This document shows, in pieces, positions 1-6,083 of a DNA stretch of 15,495 bases (positions within the stretch are counted from its first letter, which is position 1; the number at the start of each line of letters is the position of its first letter). Both the position numbers and the translations under genes were made by a program. The notes below the pieces were generated by a model. That model searched no databases. It was given only the letters and a program-made list of their open reading frames with translations, and was not told where the DNA came from. The DNA comes from CAWUEX02 sp038148375 (lineage in GTDB: Bacteria; Pseudomonadota; Alphaproteobacteria; Rhodospirillales; Rhodospirillaceae), in assembly GCA_038148375.1 (NCBI GenBank), contig JAYQVH010000041.1:1-15495 (forward strand). Reading direction: 5' to 3'.

Positions 1-1
1 C

Positions 2-61
2 TCATGGACCGGCCCGCGCCTCGACTTCCCGGAATACATGGCGGACCGAAAACCGACGTAG
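2..61 (+). CDS. Possible C-terminal end of a protein cut by the window edge
   Basis: Reading frame 2 is open from the window edge to a TAG at 59-61 and encodes SWTGPRLDFPEYMADRKPT. The composition looks like an ordinary protein tail, but 19 residues are too few to name a family. It would converge on the minus-strand methyltransferase that ends at 119. The other plus-strand frame beginning at 4 reads Arg/Gly-rich sequence and continues into the antisense of that gene, so it is less likely to be coding. No function is assigned. Confidence 0.35.
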   Translation, partial: SWTGPRLDFPEYMADRKPT

Positions 62-86
62 GGCGCTGCGGCGCGGAAGGTGCGGT

Positions 87-109
87 CGCGGGCCATAATT
101 TAACCCGCG
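87..109. terminator. Small inverted repeat between convergent genes, possible weak terminator
   Basis: CGCGGG at 87-92 pairs exactly with CCCGCG at 104-109 around an 11-base AT-rich loop. It lies just beyond the stop codon of the minus-strand methyltransferase (119) and past the possible end of an incoming plus-strand gene (61). There is no clear T-run on either side, so a rho-independent role is only weakly supported. Confidence 0.25.
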
Positions 110-118
110 CAGGCGTTG

Positions 119-808
119 TCAGGCGGCTCGTACACGGCTTATCCAACAGCGGTACCACAGGCTGCGAAAAACTTCTTGTGGCTTTGCGAGTCCGGCTTGT
201 TCAAACAGTTCACATGTTCTGAGCGGCGTTGCGGTCGGTAAACTTGTAACGCTGTCCAACTCTAGTGTCGTCAGCGTGTCGTCAATCGACAAGGCCTTCG
301 CATAAGCCCGATACGTGTTCTTCAAGAGTGAGATATTGTCACTTTCGTCAAAGGCGATATCGGCATGTATCACGACGCCGTTTGGCGCAAGTCGTCTCCT
401 GATCTCACGTAAAAATTCAAGTTTCGAACCGTCGTCCTGAAGGTGGTGCATGACGAGGAGAGACGTAACAGCGTTGAAGGGTCCTTGGTCCGGTAGTTCG
501 ATCAGCGTACCTTGAAAGAATTCGACACGAGCTGTGATTCCGTGCCGTGCAGCAAGGTGCTGGGAAATATCGAGGTTTGGCTGTGAAGGATCGATCGCGA
601 CAAGCTTGGGGAGAAAACCTGAAGCCGCGAACTCTTCAATTTCTCGACCGCCTCCTGCGCCGACAATTAAGACTCGTGCATCGGAACCTGCGACGTTTTG
701 AATTTCAGTGCGCATGAGTGAGTAGATGTTCCCAAGGCACGGGATTGACCGTTGGAGTTCGCGATACTGCTCGAGCCGGTGATTTATATCTGAGGTTGCC
801 TTAGTCAT
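119..808 (-). CDS. Class I SAM-dependent methyltransferase
   Basis: This 229-residue protein has the Rossmann-type SAM-binding fold. Motif I is VLIVGAGGGREIEEF (residues about 46-60), followed by the acidic ribose-binding residue in VAIDPS (Asp73). A later VMHHL and a REIRRRLAPNGVVI strand are typical of Methyltransf_25/UbiE-like enzymes. There is no leader, so it should be cytoplasmic, and the methyl acceptor is unknown. It is the last gene of the four-gene minus-strand unit. Its ATG lies inside the DUF3303 gene (8 bp overlap), which suggests translational coupling. Its base composition is visibly less GC-rich than the three genes upstream, with many A/T-ending codons, so it may be a later addition to the operon. 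It is not closely related to the three 400-residue methyltransferases elsewhere in the window. Confidence 0.85.
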   Translation of the reverse strand: MTKATSDINHRLEQYRELQRSIPCLGNIYSLMRTEIQNVAGSDARVLIVGAGGGREIEEFAASGFLPKLVAIDPSQPNLDISQHLAARHGITARVEFFQGTLIELPDQGPFNAVTSLLVMHHLQDDGSKLEFLREIRRRLAPNGVVIHADIAFDESDNISLLKNTYRAYAKALSIDDTLTTLELDSVTSLPTATPLRTCELFEQAGLAKPQEVFRSLWYRCWISRVRAA

Positions 809-1043
809 TGGGCGCGAGATCCACTACCTCGAAGTCCGTCACATCGCGCCAGCGGTCCATCCAGACGTCGAGGAGTTTGGGGTCGCCGGTTTCCATCAAC
901 TGATAACAATGGGTGCGGTCGGCTGAGACCCAGCTGTTGAGGTAGGTGAGGCCGTCCGGCAGCAGGCGGCCTTCCTTCTCGAAGCGCGCATACACCGGAC
1001 CTGGGTCGCCGTTCTTAAAGCGCTCGATGACCATGTAGAGCAT
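801..1043 (-). CDS. DUF3303 family small protein
   Basis: This 80-residue cytoplasmic protein begins MLYMVIERFKNGDPGPVYAR and continues with GRLLPDGLTYLNSWV, CYQLMET and a WMDRWRDVTDFEVV tail. This matches the usual length and pattern of DUF3303 proteins, which are ferredoxin-like (Dabb-type) single-domain proteins of unknown function. The frame is open further upstream to 1100, but the added residues are Arg/Pro-rich and lie inside the GFA gene. The ATG at 1043 gives a TGATG junction with the GFA stop codon, so I chose it. The gene is third in the operon and overlaps the next methyltransferase by 8 bp. Small dimeric proteins of this fold sometimes act on reactive intermediates, but nothing here shows a substrate. 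Confidence 0.85.
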   Translation of the reverse strand: MLYMVIERFKNGDPGPVYARFEKEGRLLPDGLTYLNSWVSADRTHCYQLMETGDPKLLDVWMDRWRDVTDFEVVDLAPND

Positions 1044-1456
1044 CAGGACGCCGTGTATTCCTGCGGGCTTTGCGGCAGGTCGCCGGCGATGTCGTGCCAC
1101 TCCGGTTTTTCACTGACCCAGGCGTGGGCGATGGGCGTCGCCTTGGCCGGTTCATCCAGCGTGCCGAGGCGAATGCGGATCATGTCCGGCGCTTGATCCG
1201 TGTGGGCGTAAACCGGCGAGCCGCGGGTTGTGCAGAATGCGCGCACGGTGCCCGGCGAGGACTTGTACTCTGTAACGTTGTCCTGGCCTGCGGTCATGCG
1301 GTAGCGGTCTCTCGGCACCGGCACGTTGGACGAAAACATCGATCCGTTGGCGCGGCGGCATTCCCGGCAATAACAAAAGCGCGTTTCGCCCAGGTGATCG
1401 TCCGGAACGTCGATCTCGAAGGTGACGGCACCGCAGAGGCATTGTCCGTGAATCAC
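1043..1456 (-). CDS. GFA / CENP-V domain protein lacking one expected zinc cysteine
   Basis: This 137-residue protein has the glutathione-dependent formaldehyde-activating (GFA, Mss4-like) fold. The N-terminus reads GQCLCGAVTFE (Cys6, Cys8), and the second zinc cluster is CYCRECRRANGS (Cys28, Cys30, Cys33). In this family the C-terminal cluster is normally FCxxCGSPLY. Here it reads FCTTRGSPVY, so Cys75 is kept but Arg78 stands where the second cysteine should be. The start is GTG at 1456, one base after the aldo/keto reductase TAA, and no other in-frame start gives the GQCLCG motif. Family members are mostly uncharacterised thiol-adduct enzymes, so formaldehyde activity should not be assumed. 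The stop codon overlaps the next ATG by one base. Confidence 0.88.
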   Translation of the reverse strand: MIHGQCLCGAVTFEIDVPDDHLGETRFCYCRECRRANGSMFSSNVPVPRDRYRMTAGQDNVTEYKSSPGTVRAFCTTRGSPVYAHTDQAPDMIRIRLGTLDEPAKATPIAHAWVSEKPEWHDIAGDLPQSPQEYTAS

Positions 1457-1457
1457 G

Positions 1458-2378
1458 TTAGGCGTCCCAAATCGCGGCGATGCGCTTGCGCTGTTTTTGA
1501 TCGGCCAGCGGGCCCTGGCCGGCGATGCAGTTCTGCACCATGTAGCGCGGCGTGGTGGTGCCGGGGATGGCGACCGTCACCGCCGGATGCGAGATGACGA
1601 ACTTCAGCAGCAGTTGAGCGAAGGTGTCGCACATCAGTTCCTCGCGCGCCCACTCCGGCACGTCTTGGCCCTGGACCTGTTCGAGCAGGCTGCCGCGCCC
1701 CAGCGGCACGTTAGCCATGACGGCGACACCCTGGTCCGCCGCCGTGGGCAGCAGGCGGTCTTCGGCCATGCGCTCGTCGACCGAATACTTCAGCTGCACG
1801 ATGTCGAGATCGCGGTTGATCATTTCATCAACCAGTTCGCCTTGCGTCTCCGCATTGGAGTGGGAGATGCCGGCGTAGCGGAAGCGTCCGGCCTGTTTCC
1901 AGTCCTGGATGACCGGCATGTTCTGTTCCGTTGCCTGATTGCTGTGGACCATCATCAGGTCGATGACATCGGTGCGCAGGTTCTTGAACGAATTTTCCAT
2001 CTTGGCGATGGCGGACTCGCGGTTGTTGTCATAGACCTTGGTGGCCATGAACACTTGATCCTTGGTGCCGGTGCTTTCGAAAATCTCGCCGAGCACGGCT
2101 TCCGATGCGCCGTAGGCCTCCGCCGTATCGACCACCGACGCACCGCCGCCGACCAGGGCACGGATGACCTCCGCCCCGCGGGCTTTATCCTCCGCGCTTT
2201 CCAAACGCCCGAAGCGGTTGGTGCCCAGCCCGATGACCGGGGTCATCTCGCCGGTTTTGGGGATCGGCTTCATGTTCATGGGGCCGGATTGAGCACGGCT
2301 CGCCCCGGCAGGCAGAGTGCTGGCGGCGGCGAGAGCGGCGGCCCCGGTCAGGAACTGCTTTCGGGAGAGAGAGGTCAT
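1458..2378 (-). CDS. Aldo/keto reductase with a Tat-like leader
   Basis: This 306-residue protein has the NAD(P)H-dependent aldo/keto reductase barrel. The catalytic tetrad is visible as Asp84 and Tyr89 (in VVDTAEAYG), Lys114 (ATKVYD) and His145 (MMVHSN). The N-terminus, MTSLSRKQFLTGAAALAAAS followed by a small-residue stretch ending ASRAQ, resembles a Tat signal peptide, but the twin arginine is Arg-Lys. An AGGTGA ribosome site sits about 4 bases before the ATG. It is first in the operon with GFA, DUF3303 and methyltransferase genes, and its promoter must lie in the 207 bp shared with the divergent methyltransferase at 2586. Export would separate the enzyme from cytoplasmic NADPH, so either the leader is not functional or the cofactor is bound before export. 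The substrate is unknown. Confidence 0.9.
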   Translation of the reverse strand: MTSLSRKQFLTGAAALAAASTLPAGASRAQSGPMNMKPIPKTGEMTPVIGLGTNRFGRLESAEDKARGAEVIRALVGGGASVVDTAEAYGASEAVLGEIFESTGTKDQVFMATKVYDNNRESAIAKMENSFKNLRTDVIDLMMVHSNQATEQNMPVIQDWKQAGRFRYAGISHSNAETQGELVDEMINRDLDIVQLKYSVDERMAEDRLLPTAADQGVAVMANVPLGRGSLLEQVQGQDVPEWAREELMCDTFAQLLLKFVISHPAVTVAIPGTTTPRYMVQNCIAGQGPLADQKQRKRIAAIWDA

Positions 2379-2460
2379 GGGTCACCTGTTCAGGTTGAAG
2401 GTGGAACGATGATTTGCCGGGGTGGCCTAACCTGTCAACCGGGCTGCAAAACCTAAACAA

Positions 2461-2484
2461 TCTGCGGGTCTGCGGGTCTGCGGC
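2461..2484. repeat. Three adjacent 8-bp direct repeats
   Basis: TCTGCGGG occurs at 2461-2468 and 2469-2476, and TCTGCGGC at 2477-2484. The run sits in the divergent promoter region between the aldo/keto reductase and the 400-residue methyltransferase. It could be a regulator-binding array or simple slippage in GC-rich DNA, and nothing in the sequence decides between them. Confidence 0.5.
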
Positions 2485-2499
2485 GCGGGGCCGCGCCGC
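2480..2499. other. GC-rich hairpin in the divergent promoter region
   Basis: GCGGCGCG (2480-2487) pairs perfectly with CGCGCCGC (2492-2499) around a GGGC loop. This is an unusually stable 8-bp stem about 85 bp before the methyltransferase ATG. It is directly joined to the TCTGCGGG repeats. It has no T-run, so it is not an obvious terminator. It could shape a leader transcript or be an operator. Confidence 0.4.
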
Positions 2500-2585
2500 G
2501 ACCGCGGTCCCGGGGGCGGTTGCCGGATGTGCGCTGGTAGGCGCATCATGGACTCCTGTAACTCTGGGAGAGAGAGGAGGGAGCC

Positions 2586-3788
2586 ATGTTCGGAGAATTG
2601 TTCCAACGGCGTAGGGCGATGTCTGTGGCGGCAACGGCGGGGGCCGCAGTGGCTGGGGTGGTCGGCGGGCGCAACGCCGCTGCGGCGAAAAACACGGACG
2701 GCTTTAAGGGCGACATTGACCCGCGCGGCACCACCGGGCGTTTGGAGCGTCTGCCGCGCCTTGATCTCGAAAGCGAGCAGGATTTCCTCATCGGCTTGCG
2801 TGCCAAGGTCAACGGCGATTTCGAACGCGCGGCATTCAAGCGCGCGCGGGAGATCCTGGAAGAGAACGGCCTGGATATCTACGGCGATCACCCAATGGAT
2901 GAGGTCGTCAAGCTGTTCGAGAACGATCCGGTGATCGGCACCAAGACCCGCATGTGGACCTCAAGCCAGCTGCTGACCTGGCACACCCTGCGCGATTACT
3001 TCCATGCCAACGCGGATAAGTATCTCGCCGAAATGGAAGCGGCGGACAACGCCGGACCGGGCACGCTGGAACTCAACCCGGACATGGATGTGCCCAAGTA
3101 CACCAGCCATGAAATTCACATGCAGCCGGGCGGCTATGTCGGCGATCCGTTCGCCGGGCATATTTATCATTACGGCACCAACATGTTTTTCGCCGGGCGC
3201 AACAACCAGGACGAACTGCACATCGATCACGCCAAGTCGATCACCCTGCCCAAGGACGGCAAGGTGAAGCGGGTTCTGGAATACGGTTGCGGCTCCGGTC
3301 AGCTGACCGTCGCGACCAAGGAGCGCTTCCCAGATGCGGAAGTGTGGGGCATCGACATCGGCGGACCGATGGTGCGCTACGCCCACATGCGTGCGGTCGA
3401 CCTGGGGGTGGATGTCAACTTCGCCCAGCGGCTGGCCGAGGATACGAAGTTCCCGGACAACCACTTCGACATCGTCTACTCGCATCTGTTCTATCACGAG
3501 ATGACCAAGGACGCCTCCGAGGCGGCGATTGCCGAAGCGCACCGCATTCTGCGGCCCGGCGGCGTACTTTTCCCGATCGATTTGTGGTCGCGCGACGAGC
3601 GGCCCGGGCGGCAGGCGTACCAGAAGTACAATTATTGGTTCAATCACCGCTGGAACGATGAAGTGTGGTTCATGGAGTACGCCGAGCTCGACCTGGAAGG
3701 CACGATGCAGAAAGTCGGCTTTGAGGTGCCGCCGCGCGGTAAGCGCTCGAGTTTCTTCGAGGATCTGACGGGCTACAAGAAAGTGTAG
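2586..3788 (+). CDS. 400-residue SAM methyltransferase with conserved N-terminal domain and export-type leader (paralogue 1)
   Basis: The first 35 or so residues form a leader-like segment with QRRRAMS, an Ala/Val/Gly-rich core and an AAAAK possible cleavage site. This is a weak Tat motif because no Phe/Leu follows the arginines. Next comes DPRGTTGRLERLPRLD, then an uncharacterised N-terminal region and the block HEIHMQPGGYVGDPFAG (about 175-191). The C-terminal SAM domain has VLEYGCGSGQLT (230-241), the acidic Asp257, LAED (283-286), FPDNHFDIV and a GGVLFPIDLW strand, as in UbiE/Methyltransf_11 enzymes. AGGAGG lies 5 bases before the ATG. The same architecture recurs at 14052, and its N-terminal part at 15266. 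The gene converges on the peptidase with an 11 bp gap. The methyl acceptor is unknown. Confidence 0.88.
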   Translation: MFGELFQRRRAMSVAATAGAAVAGVVGGRNAAAAKNTDGFKGDIDPRGTTGRLERLPRLDLESEQDFLIGLRAKVNGDFERAAFKRAREILEENGLDIYGDHPMDEVVKLFENDPVIGTKTRMWTSSQLLTWHTLRDYFHANADKYLAEMEAADNAGPGTLELNPDMDVPKYTSHEIHMQPGGYVGDPFAGHIYHYGTNMFFAGRNNQDELHIDHAKSITLPKDGKVKRVLEYGCGSGQLTVATKERFPDAEVWGIDIGGPMVRYAHMRAVDLGVDVNFAQRLAEDTKFPDNHFDIVYSHLFYHEMTKDASEAAIAEAHRILRPGGVLFPIDLWSRDERPGRQAYQKYNYWFNHRWNDEVWFMEYAELDLEGTMQKVGFEVPPRGKRSSFFEDLTGYKKV

Positions 3789-3799
3789 GCGCCGGGCAG

Positions 3800-4525
3800 C
3801 TAGTCTTCCGTCAGCGTCAGCAGGATATCGGCGTACCAGGTGACATTGAGGCCGAGGGCCTCGTCGATTTCCAGGTCGCGAGTGCCCATGTCCATGCGCG
3901 CGGAGTGCACGCCGAGCAGCGTCCATGGCAGATCGTTATCCTTGTTGTCCGCCGAGCGCATCACCACGGGGGCCCCGCTCATGCCGCGGTGGGTGCGGGC
4001 ATCGGTGAGAAAATAGCCTTGGCCCTGAAACCTGAGCCCAAAGGACGAAGACAAGGTCGCCTGCCGCGCGACGGGCATATGGTGCAGGGTGTCATGAAAA
4101 CCGAGCGGAAAACCAACGGCCAACAGGCTGCGGCCGATCTCAATACGGTCGTCCGGACCCGCCAGGGCATCCGGAGAAAAGGCGCGGTACACTGTGGAGT
4201 CCGGCAAGACTTCCCGTTCGAGGGCCAGGACCGCGATGTCGATCTCCCCGCCACCGTCTGTGCCCTCGCGCCAGAGGCTTTTGCCGTCGCGATATAGCGG
4301 AATGGAAAAGCCGGTTGAGTCTGCCAGGTTTTCGGCGTCGATGTGCAGTTCAATTTCCAGCCGGTCGGGAAAATGCTCGTTCGCTTCGTCGATCACGACG
4401 TGCCGGCTGGTGACAAGGTAGAGGCGGCGCTCTCTTTCAAAGAAGAATCCGCTGGCGTTGGTCAGGTGCTGGGTGCCGTTGAACGTCGAAACGCGGGCGG
4501 CGGTAAGGAGCAGGGGGTCAATCAT
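3800..4525 (-). CDS. Trypsin-like serine peptidase domain protein
   Basis: This 241-residue protein consists almost entirely of a chymotrypsin-fold peptidase domain. The catalytic triad can be placed at His42 (VTSRHVV), Asp96 (EIDIAVL) and Ser183 (HRGMSGAPVV). A preceding LAVGFPLGF and a following LLGVHSARM match the barrel strands around the active site. There is no signal peptide, transmembrane segment or PDZ domain, which is unusual for bacterial members and suggests a cytoplasmic role. No Shine-Dalgarno sequence precedes the ATG: the minus-strand upstream sequence reads AAGACACCTCCATTC. The gene is alone on its strand, starting at the edge of the AT-rich block and facing away from the repeat-protein unit. 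The substrate is unknown. Confidence 0.85.
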   Translation of the reverse strand: MIDPLLLTAARVSTFNGTQHLTNASGFFFERERRLYLVTSRHVVIDEANEHFPDRLEIELHIDAENLADSTGFSIPLYRDGKSLWREGTDGGGEIDIAVLALEREVLPDSTVYRAFSPDALAGPDDRIEIGRSLLAVGFPLGFHDTLHHMPVARQATLSSSFGLRFQGQGYFLTDARTHRGMSGAPVVMRSADNKDNDLPWTLLGVHSARMDMGTRDLEIDEALGLNVTWYADILLTLTED

Positions 4526-4544
4526 GAATGGAGGTGTCTTACTG

Positions 4545-4728
4545 CGCGAAAGGAAATAAAAGCAAAAATAAAAATGACGAAAAATACTTTAACTGCACGT
4601 GTTTATCCTAATTATTGTAAAATAAAATATGAAAAAAACCGCTGAAATCCTTGACTTTTTACATAATCATATCTATATAATTATTTCATATTACACTTCA
4701 ATACCGTTCATATCTCTAAGGATATTCC
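4545..4728. other. AT-rich island with no credible gene
   Basis: These 184 bases are overwhelmingly A and T, with runs such as AAAAATAAAAATGA and TAAAATAAAATATG. They contrast sharply with the GC-rich genes on both sides. They hold the promoter at 4651-4681 and the leader of the gene at 4729. A 23-codon open frame at 4574-4645 has no ribosome site and is not called. AT-rich blocks like this often mark horizontally acquired cassettes or sites bound by nucleoid proteins of the H-NS/MucR type, which is an inference here. Confidence 0.6.
4651..4681 (+). promoter_or_regulatory. Near-consensus sigma70 promoter
   Basis: TTGACT at 4651-4656 is followed by overlapping -10 candidates: TATATA at 4674-4679 (17 bp spacer) and TATAAT at 4676-4681 (19 bp spacer). 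The predicted start lies near 4687, giving a leader of about 40 bases before the ATG at 4729. It would transcribe the three-gene unit 4729-6083. It is the best promoter match I can see in the window. Confidence 0.65.
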
Positions 4729-5025
4729 ATGTCTTATGCAAAGTACGTCGCGCGCCCCGCTGTTCCCAGCGGTAAAACGGCGCGCGGAAACGCCCGCACG
4801 CGTCCATCTTCGGAACACGACGAGATGTCGGCGCTTTCGACGCCGTCGATTTCAGAATCCGAAGACGCTCCGGAGAGTGTGCGCACCCGTGAGCGGCGCG
4901 ATTCAGGAGACCGGCGCCGAATCGACGACGAGCCTCAGCTGCCGGCCGCACTGGATGCGTCCAAGCGTCCCAAACCTGAAGCCGTCGAGCATCCGCCGCA
5001 ACCGACCCAGCGCGTACGCTCTTAA
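4729..5025 (+). CDS. Small disordered hydrophilic protein of unknown function
   Basis: This 98-residue protein is rich in Ser, Arg, Glu, Asp and Pro and has no hydrophobic segment, no cysteine and no recognisable domain. A middle stretch reads RTRERRDSGDRRRIDDEPQ, and the tail is Pro-rich (EHPPQPTQRVRS). It is predicted to be intrinsically disordered. The start is supported by AAGGA at 4718-4722, six bases before the ATG, and by the strong promoter just upstream. Codons mostly end in G or C, like the rest of the chromosome. A minus-strand frame (4691-5074) and a second plus-strand frame cover the same DNA but have no comparable start signals. It is the first gene of the unit with the secreted repeat protein and the zinc-ribbon protein. 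I do not recognise the family. Confidence 0.6.
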   Translation: MSYAKYVARPAVPSGKTARGNARTRPSSEHDEMSALSTPSISESEDAPESVRTRERRDSGDRRRIDDEPQLPAALDASKRPKPEAVEHPPQPTQRVRS

Positions 5026-5046
5026 TTCGCGATTGTATTCGCATCC

Positions 5047-5060
5047 GGTGCACATGCACC
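5047..5060. repeat. 14-bp inverted repeat before the repeat-protein gene
   Basis: GGTGCA (5047-5052) and TGCACC (5055-5060) are exact inverted copies separated by CA. The site lies in the 51 bp between the disordered-protein stop codon and the ATG at 5077. It could be an operator or a small intercistronic hairpin. Confidence 0.4.
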
Positions 5061-5076
5061 GTTGAAAGTGACATTT

Positions 5077-5883
5077 ATGAACTTCCGTGAATTGGCCACC
5101 GCAGCCGCCGCGCTGACGGTTTGGCTTATCTTATCGATCTCCGGCGCGGTTGCGCAGGACCTAGATGGCGGTGTCCCGCCAATCCAGGTGCAGGAAGCGT
5201 CGACGCCTAATAATTCGACCTCGAAGAATTACGGTCGGGGATGGGACTGCGATATCGGCTACCGTGAAAGCGACGGCTCGTGCAATGCAGTAGATGTGCC
5301 CGACAATGCATATGCGACGGGAAAGTCCTACGGCAGCGGGTGGGAGTGTCTGCGGGGGTATCGCGATGAAAGCGGTGCCTGCAAACCGATTACTTTGCCG
5401 GACCATGCCTACTTGACCGGCAAGTCCTACGGCCAGGGCTGGGCTTGTGATCGGGGCTACCGGGAAACCAACACTGGGTGTGCCGCTCTTGTTATTCCGG
5501 AAAATGCCTACGTCACGAATTTCGACTATGGACGCGGCTGGGAATGCCGCCGCGGATTCCGCCGAGACAATGAGTCCTGTGTGGCCATCGTCGTACCGGA
5601 GAACGGCTATCTCACCAATCTGTCGTTCGGTGCGGGATGGGCGTGCGATCATGGGTATCGCGCCAAGGAAGATGCTTGCGTGGAGATCACCATTCCGGAG
5701 CACGCTTTCATGACGGGGTCAGACTATGGCGCCGGCTGGGACTGCGAGCGCGGGTATTTCGAAAGTCAGGGCAAATGTCTTCCCGTCGTGCTGCCCGACA
5801 ACGCACATCTCGACCGCGGCGGATCCGGGTGGGAATGCAGCCCACCTTTCACCAAACAACAGAAGGCTTGTGTTTTACAATGA
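5077..5883 (+). CDS. Secreted protein of seven 33-residue cysteine-containing repeats
   Basis: This 268-residue protein has a Sec-type signal peptide: MNFRE, then a long hydrophobic stretch ending SGAVA before QDL. A short linker rich in Asn and Ser is followed by seven tandem repeats. The consensus is YGxGWxCxRGYRxxxxxCxxxxxPxNAYxTxxx, with one Trp and two Cys per unit. Repeats 1-5 are exactly 33 residues, repeat 6 is 31, and repeat 7 is a 21-residue partial unit ending the protein at ACVLQ. The paired cysteines suggest one disulfide per module in the periplasm or outside the cell. I chose the ATG at 5077 (GAAAG eight bases upstream) over in-frame TTG 5062 and GTG 5068. The stop codon overlaps the zinc-ribbon start (ATGA). 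I do not recognise the family. Ligand binding or adhesion is only a guess from the repeat form. Confidence 0.8.
   Translation: MNFRELATAAAALTVWLILSISGAVAQDLDGGVPPIQVQEASTPNNSTSKNYGRGWDCDIGYRESDGSCNAVDVPDNAYATGKSYGSGWECLRGYRDESGACKPITLPDHAYLTGKSYGQGWACDRGYRETNTGCAALVIPENAYVTNFDYGRGWECRRGFRRDNESCVAIVVPENGYLTNLSFGAGWACDHGYRAKEDACVEITIPEHAFMTGSDYGAGWDCERGYFESQGKCLPVVLPDNAHLDRGGSGWECSPPFTKQQKACVLQ
5230..5880 (+). repeat. Seven tandem 99-bp coding repeats
   Basis: Units begin at 5230, 5329, 5428, 5527, 5626, 5725 and 5818. The first five are 99 bp, the sixth 93 bp and the last 63 bp. At the protein level the YGxGWxC, GYR/GFR and PxNAY/PxHAY positions are conserved. At the DNA level the units have diverged considerably, so the array is old and kept by selection on the protein, not a recent slippage product. 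Confidence 0.85.
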
Positions 5884-6083
5884 CTGCCACCGCTTTAAAA
5901 AAAGAAGAAGACCACGCCAGCGCGACGCCGGCGGTTTCCGCGTCAACAAAGATGCGCAAGTGCCTTAGGTGCACGACCGAGTTTGAAAGCGCCTGGCCCG
6001 GCGAACGCGTGTGCGGCAATTGCAAGAAAACGGCAGCATGGCGCAGCGGTGTCAGCGCGACGCCGGCCACCAACAGACGCTAA
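5880..6083 (+). CDS. Small zinc-ribbon protein
   Basis: This 67-residue protein begins MTATALKKEED and contains a four-cysteine zinc ribbon, MRKCLRCTTEFES...ERVCGNCKK (CxxC near residues 28-31 and again at about 47-50). Short proteins of this form are common in alphaproteobacteria and are generally unassigned. The zinc ribbon may bind RNA, DNA or a protein partner. The ATG shares an ATGA with the stop of the repeat-protein gene, so its translation is probably coupled. It has no signal peptide, so the two coupled products act in different compartments. The 3' end overlaps the convergent LysE-type gene by four bases (6080-6083). Confidence 0.72.
   Translation: MTATALKKEEDHASATPAVSASTKMRKCLRCTTEFESAWPGERVCGNCKKTAAWRSGVSATPATNRR

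Noticed and set aside
1070..1597. 175-residue plus-strand open frame
   Set aside because: It is antisense to the GFA and aldo/keto reductase genes, is Arg/Ala-rich and has no ribosome site.
1497..2456. 319-residue plus-strand open frame
   Set aside because: It mirrors the aldo/keto reductase gene, whose catalytic tetrad is complete; long antisense frames are expected at this GC content.
2961..3926. 321-residue minus-strand open frame
   Set aside because: It is antisense to methyltransferase 1, with a His/Val/Arg-rich composition typical of shadow frames.
4574..4645. 23-codon frame in the AT-rich block, possible leader peptide
   Set aside because: It has no ribosome site and ends before the promoter at 4651, so it cannot be part of that transcript.
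4691..5074. 127-residue minus-strand frame opposite the disordered-protein gene
   Set aside because: The plus-strand gene has a promoter and ribosome site; this frame has neither and is Arg-rich.
5230..5880. Tandem 99-bp repeats considered as a CRISPR or satellite array
   Set aside because: There are no conserved repeats with unique spacers, and the units are in frame and conserved as protein.
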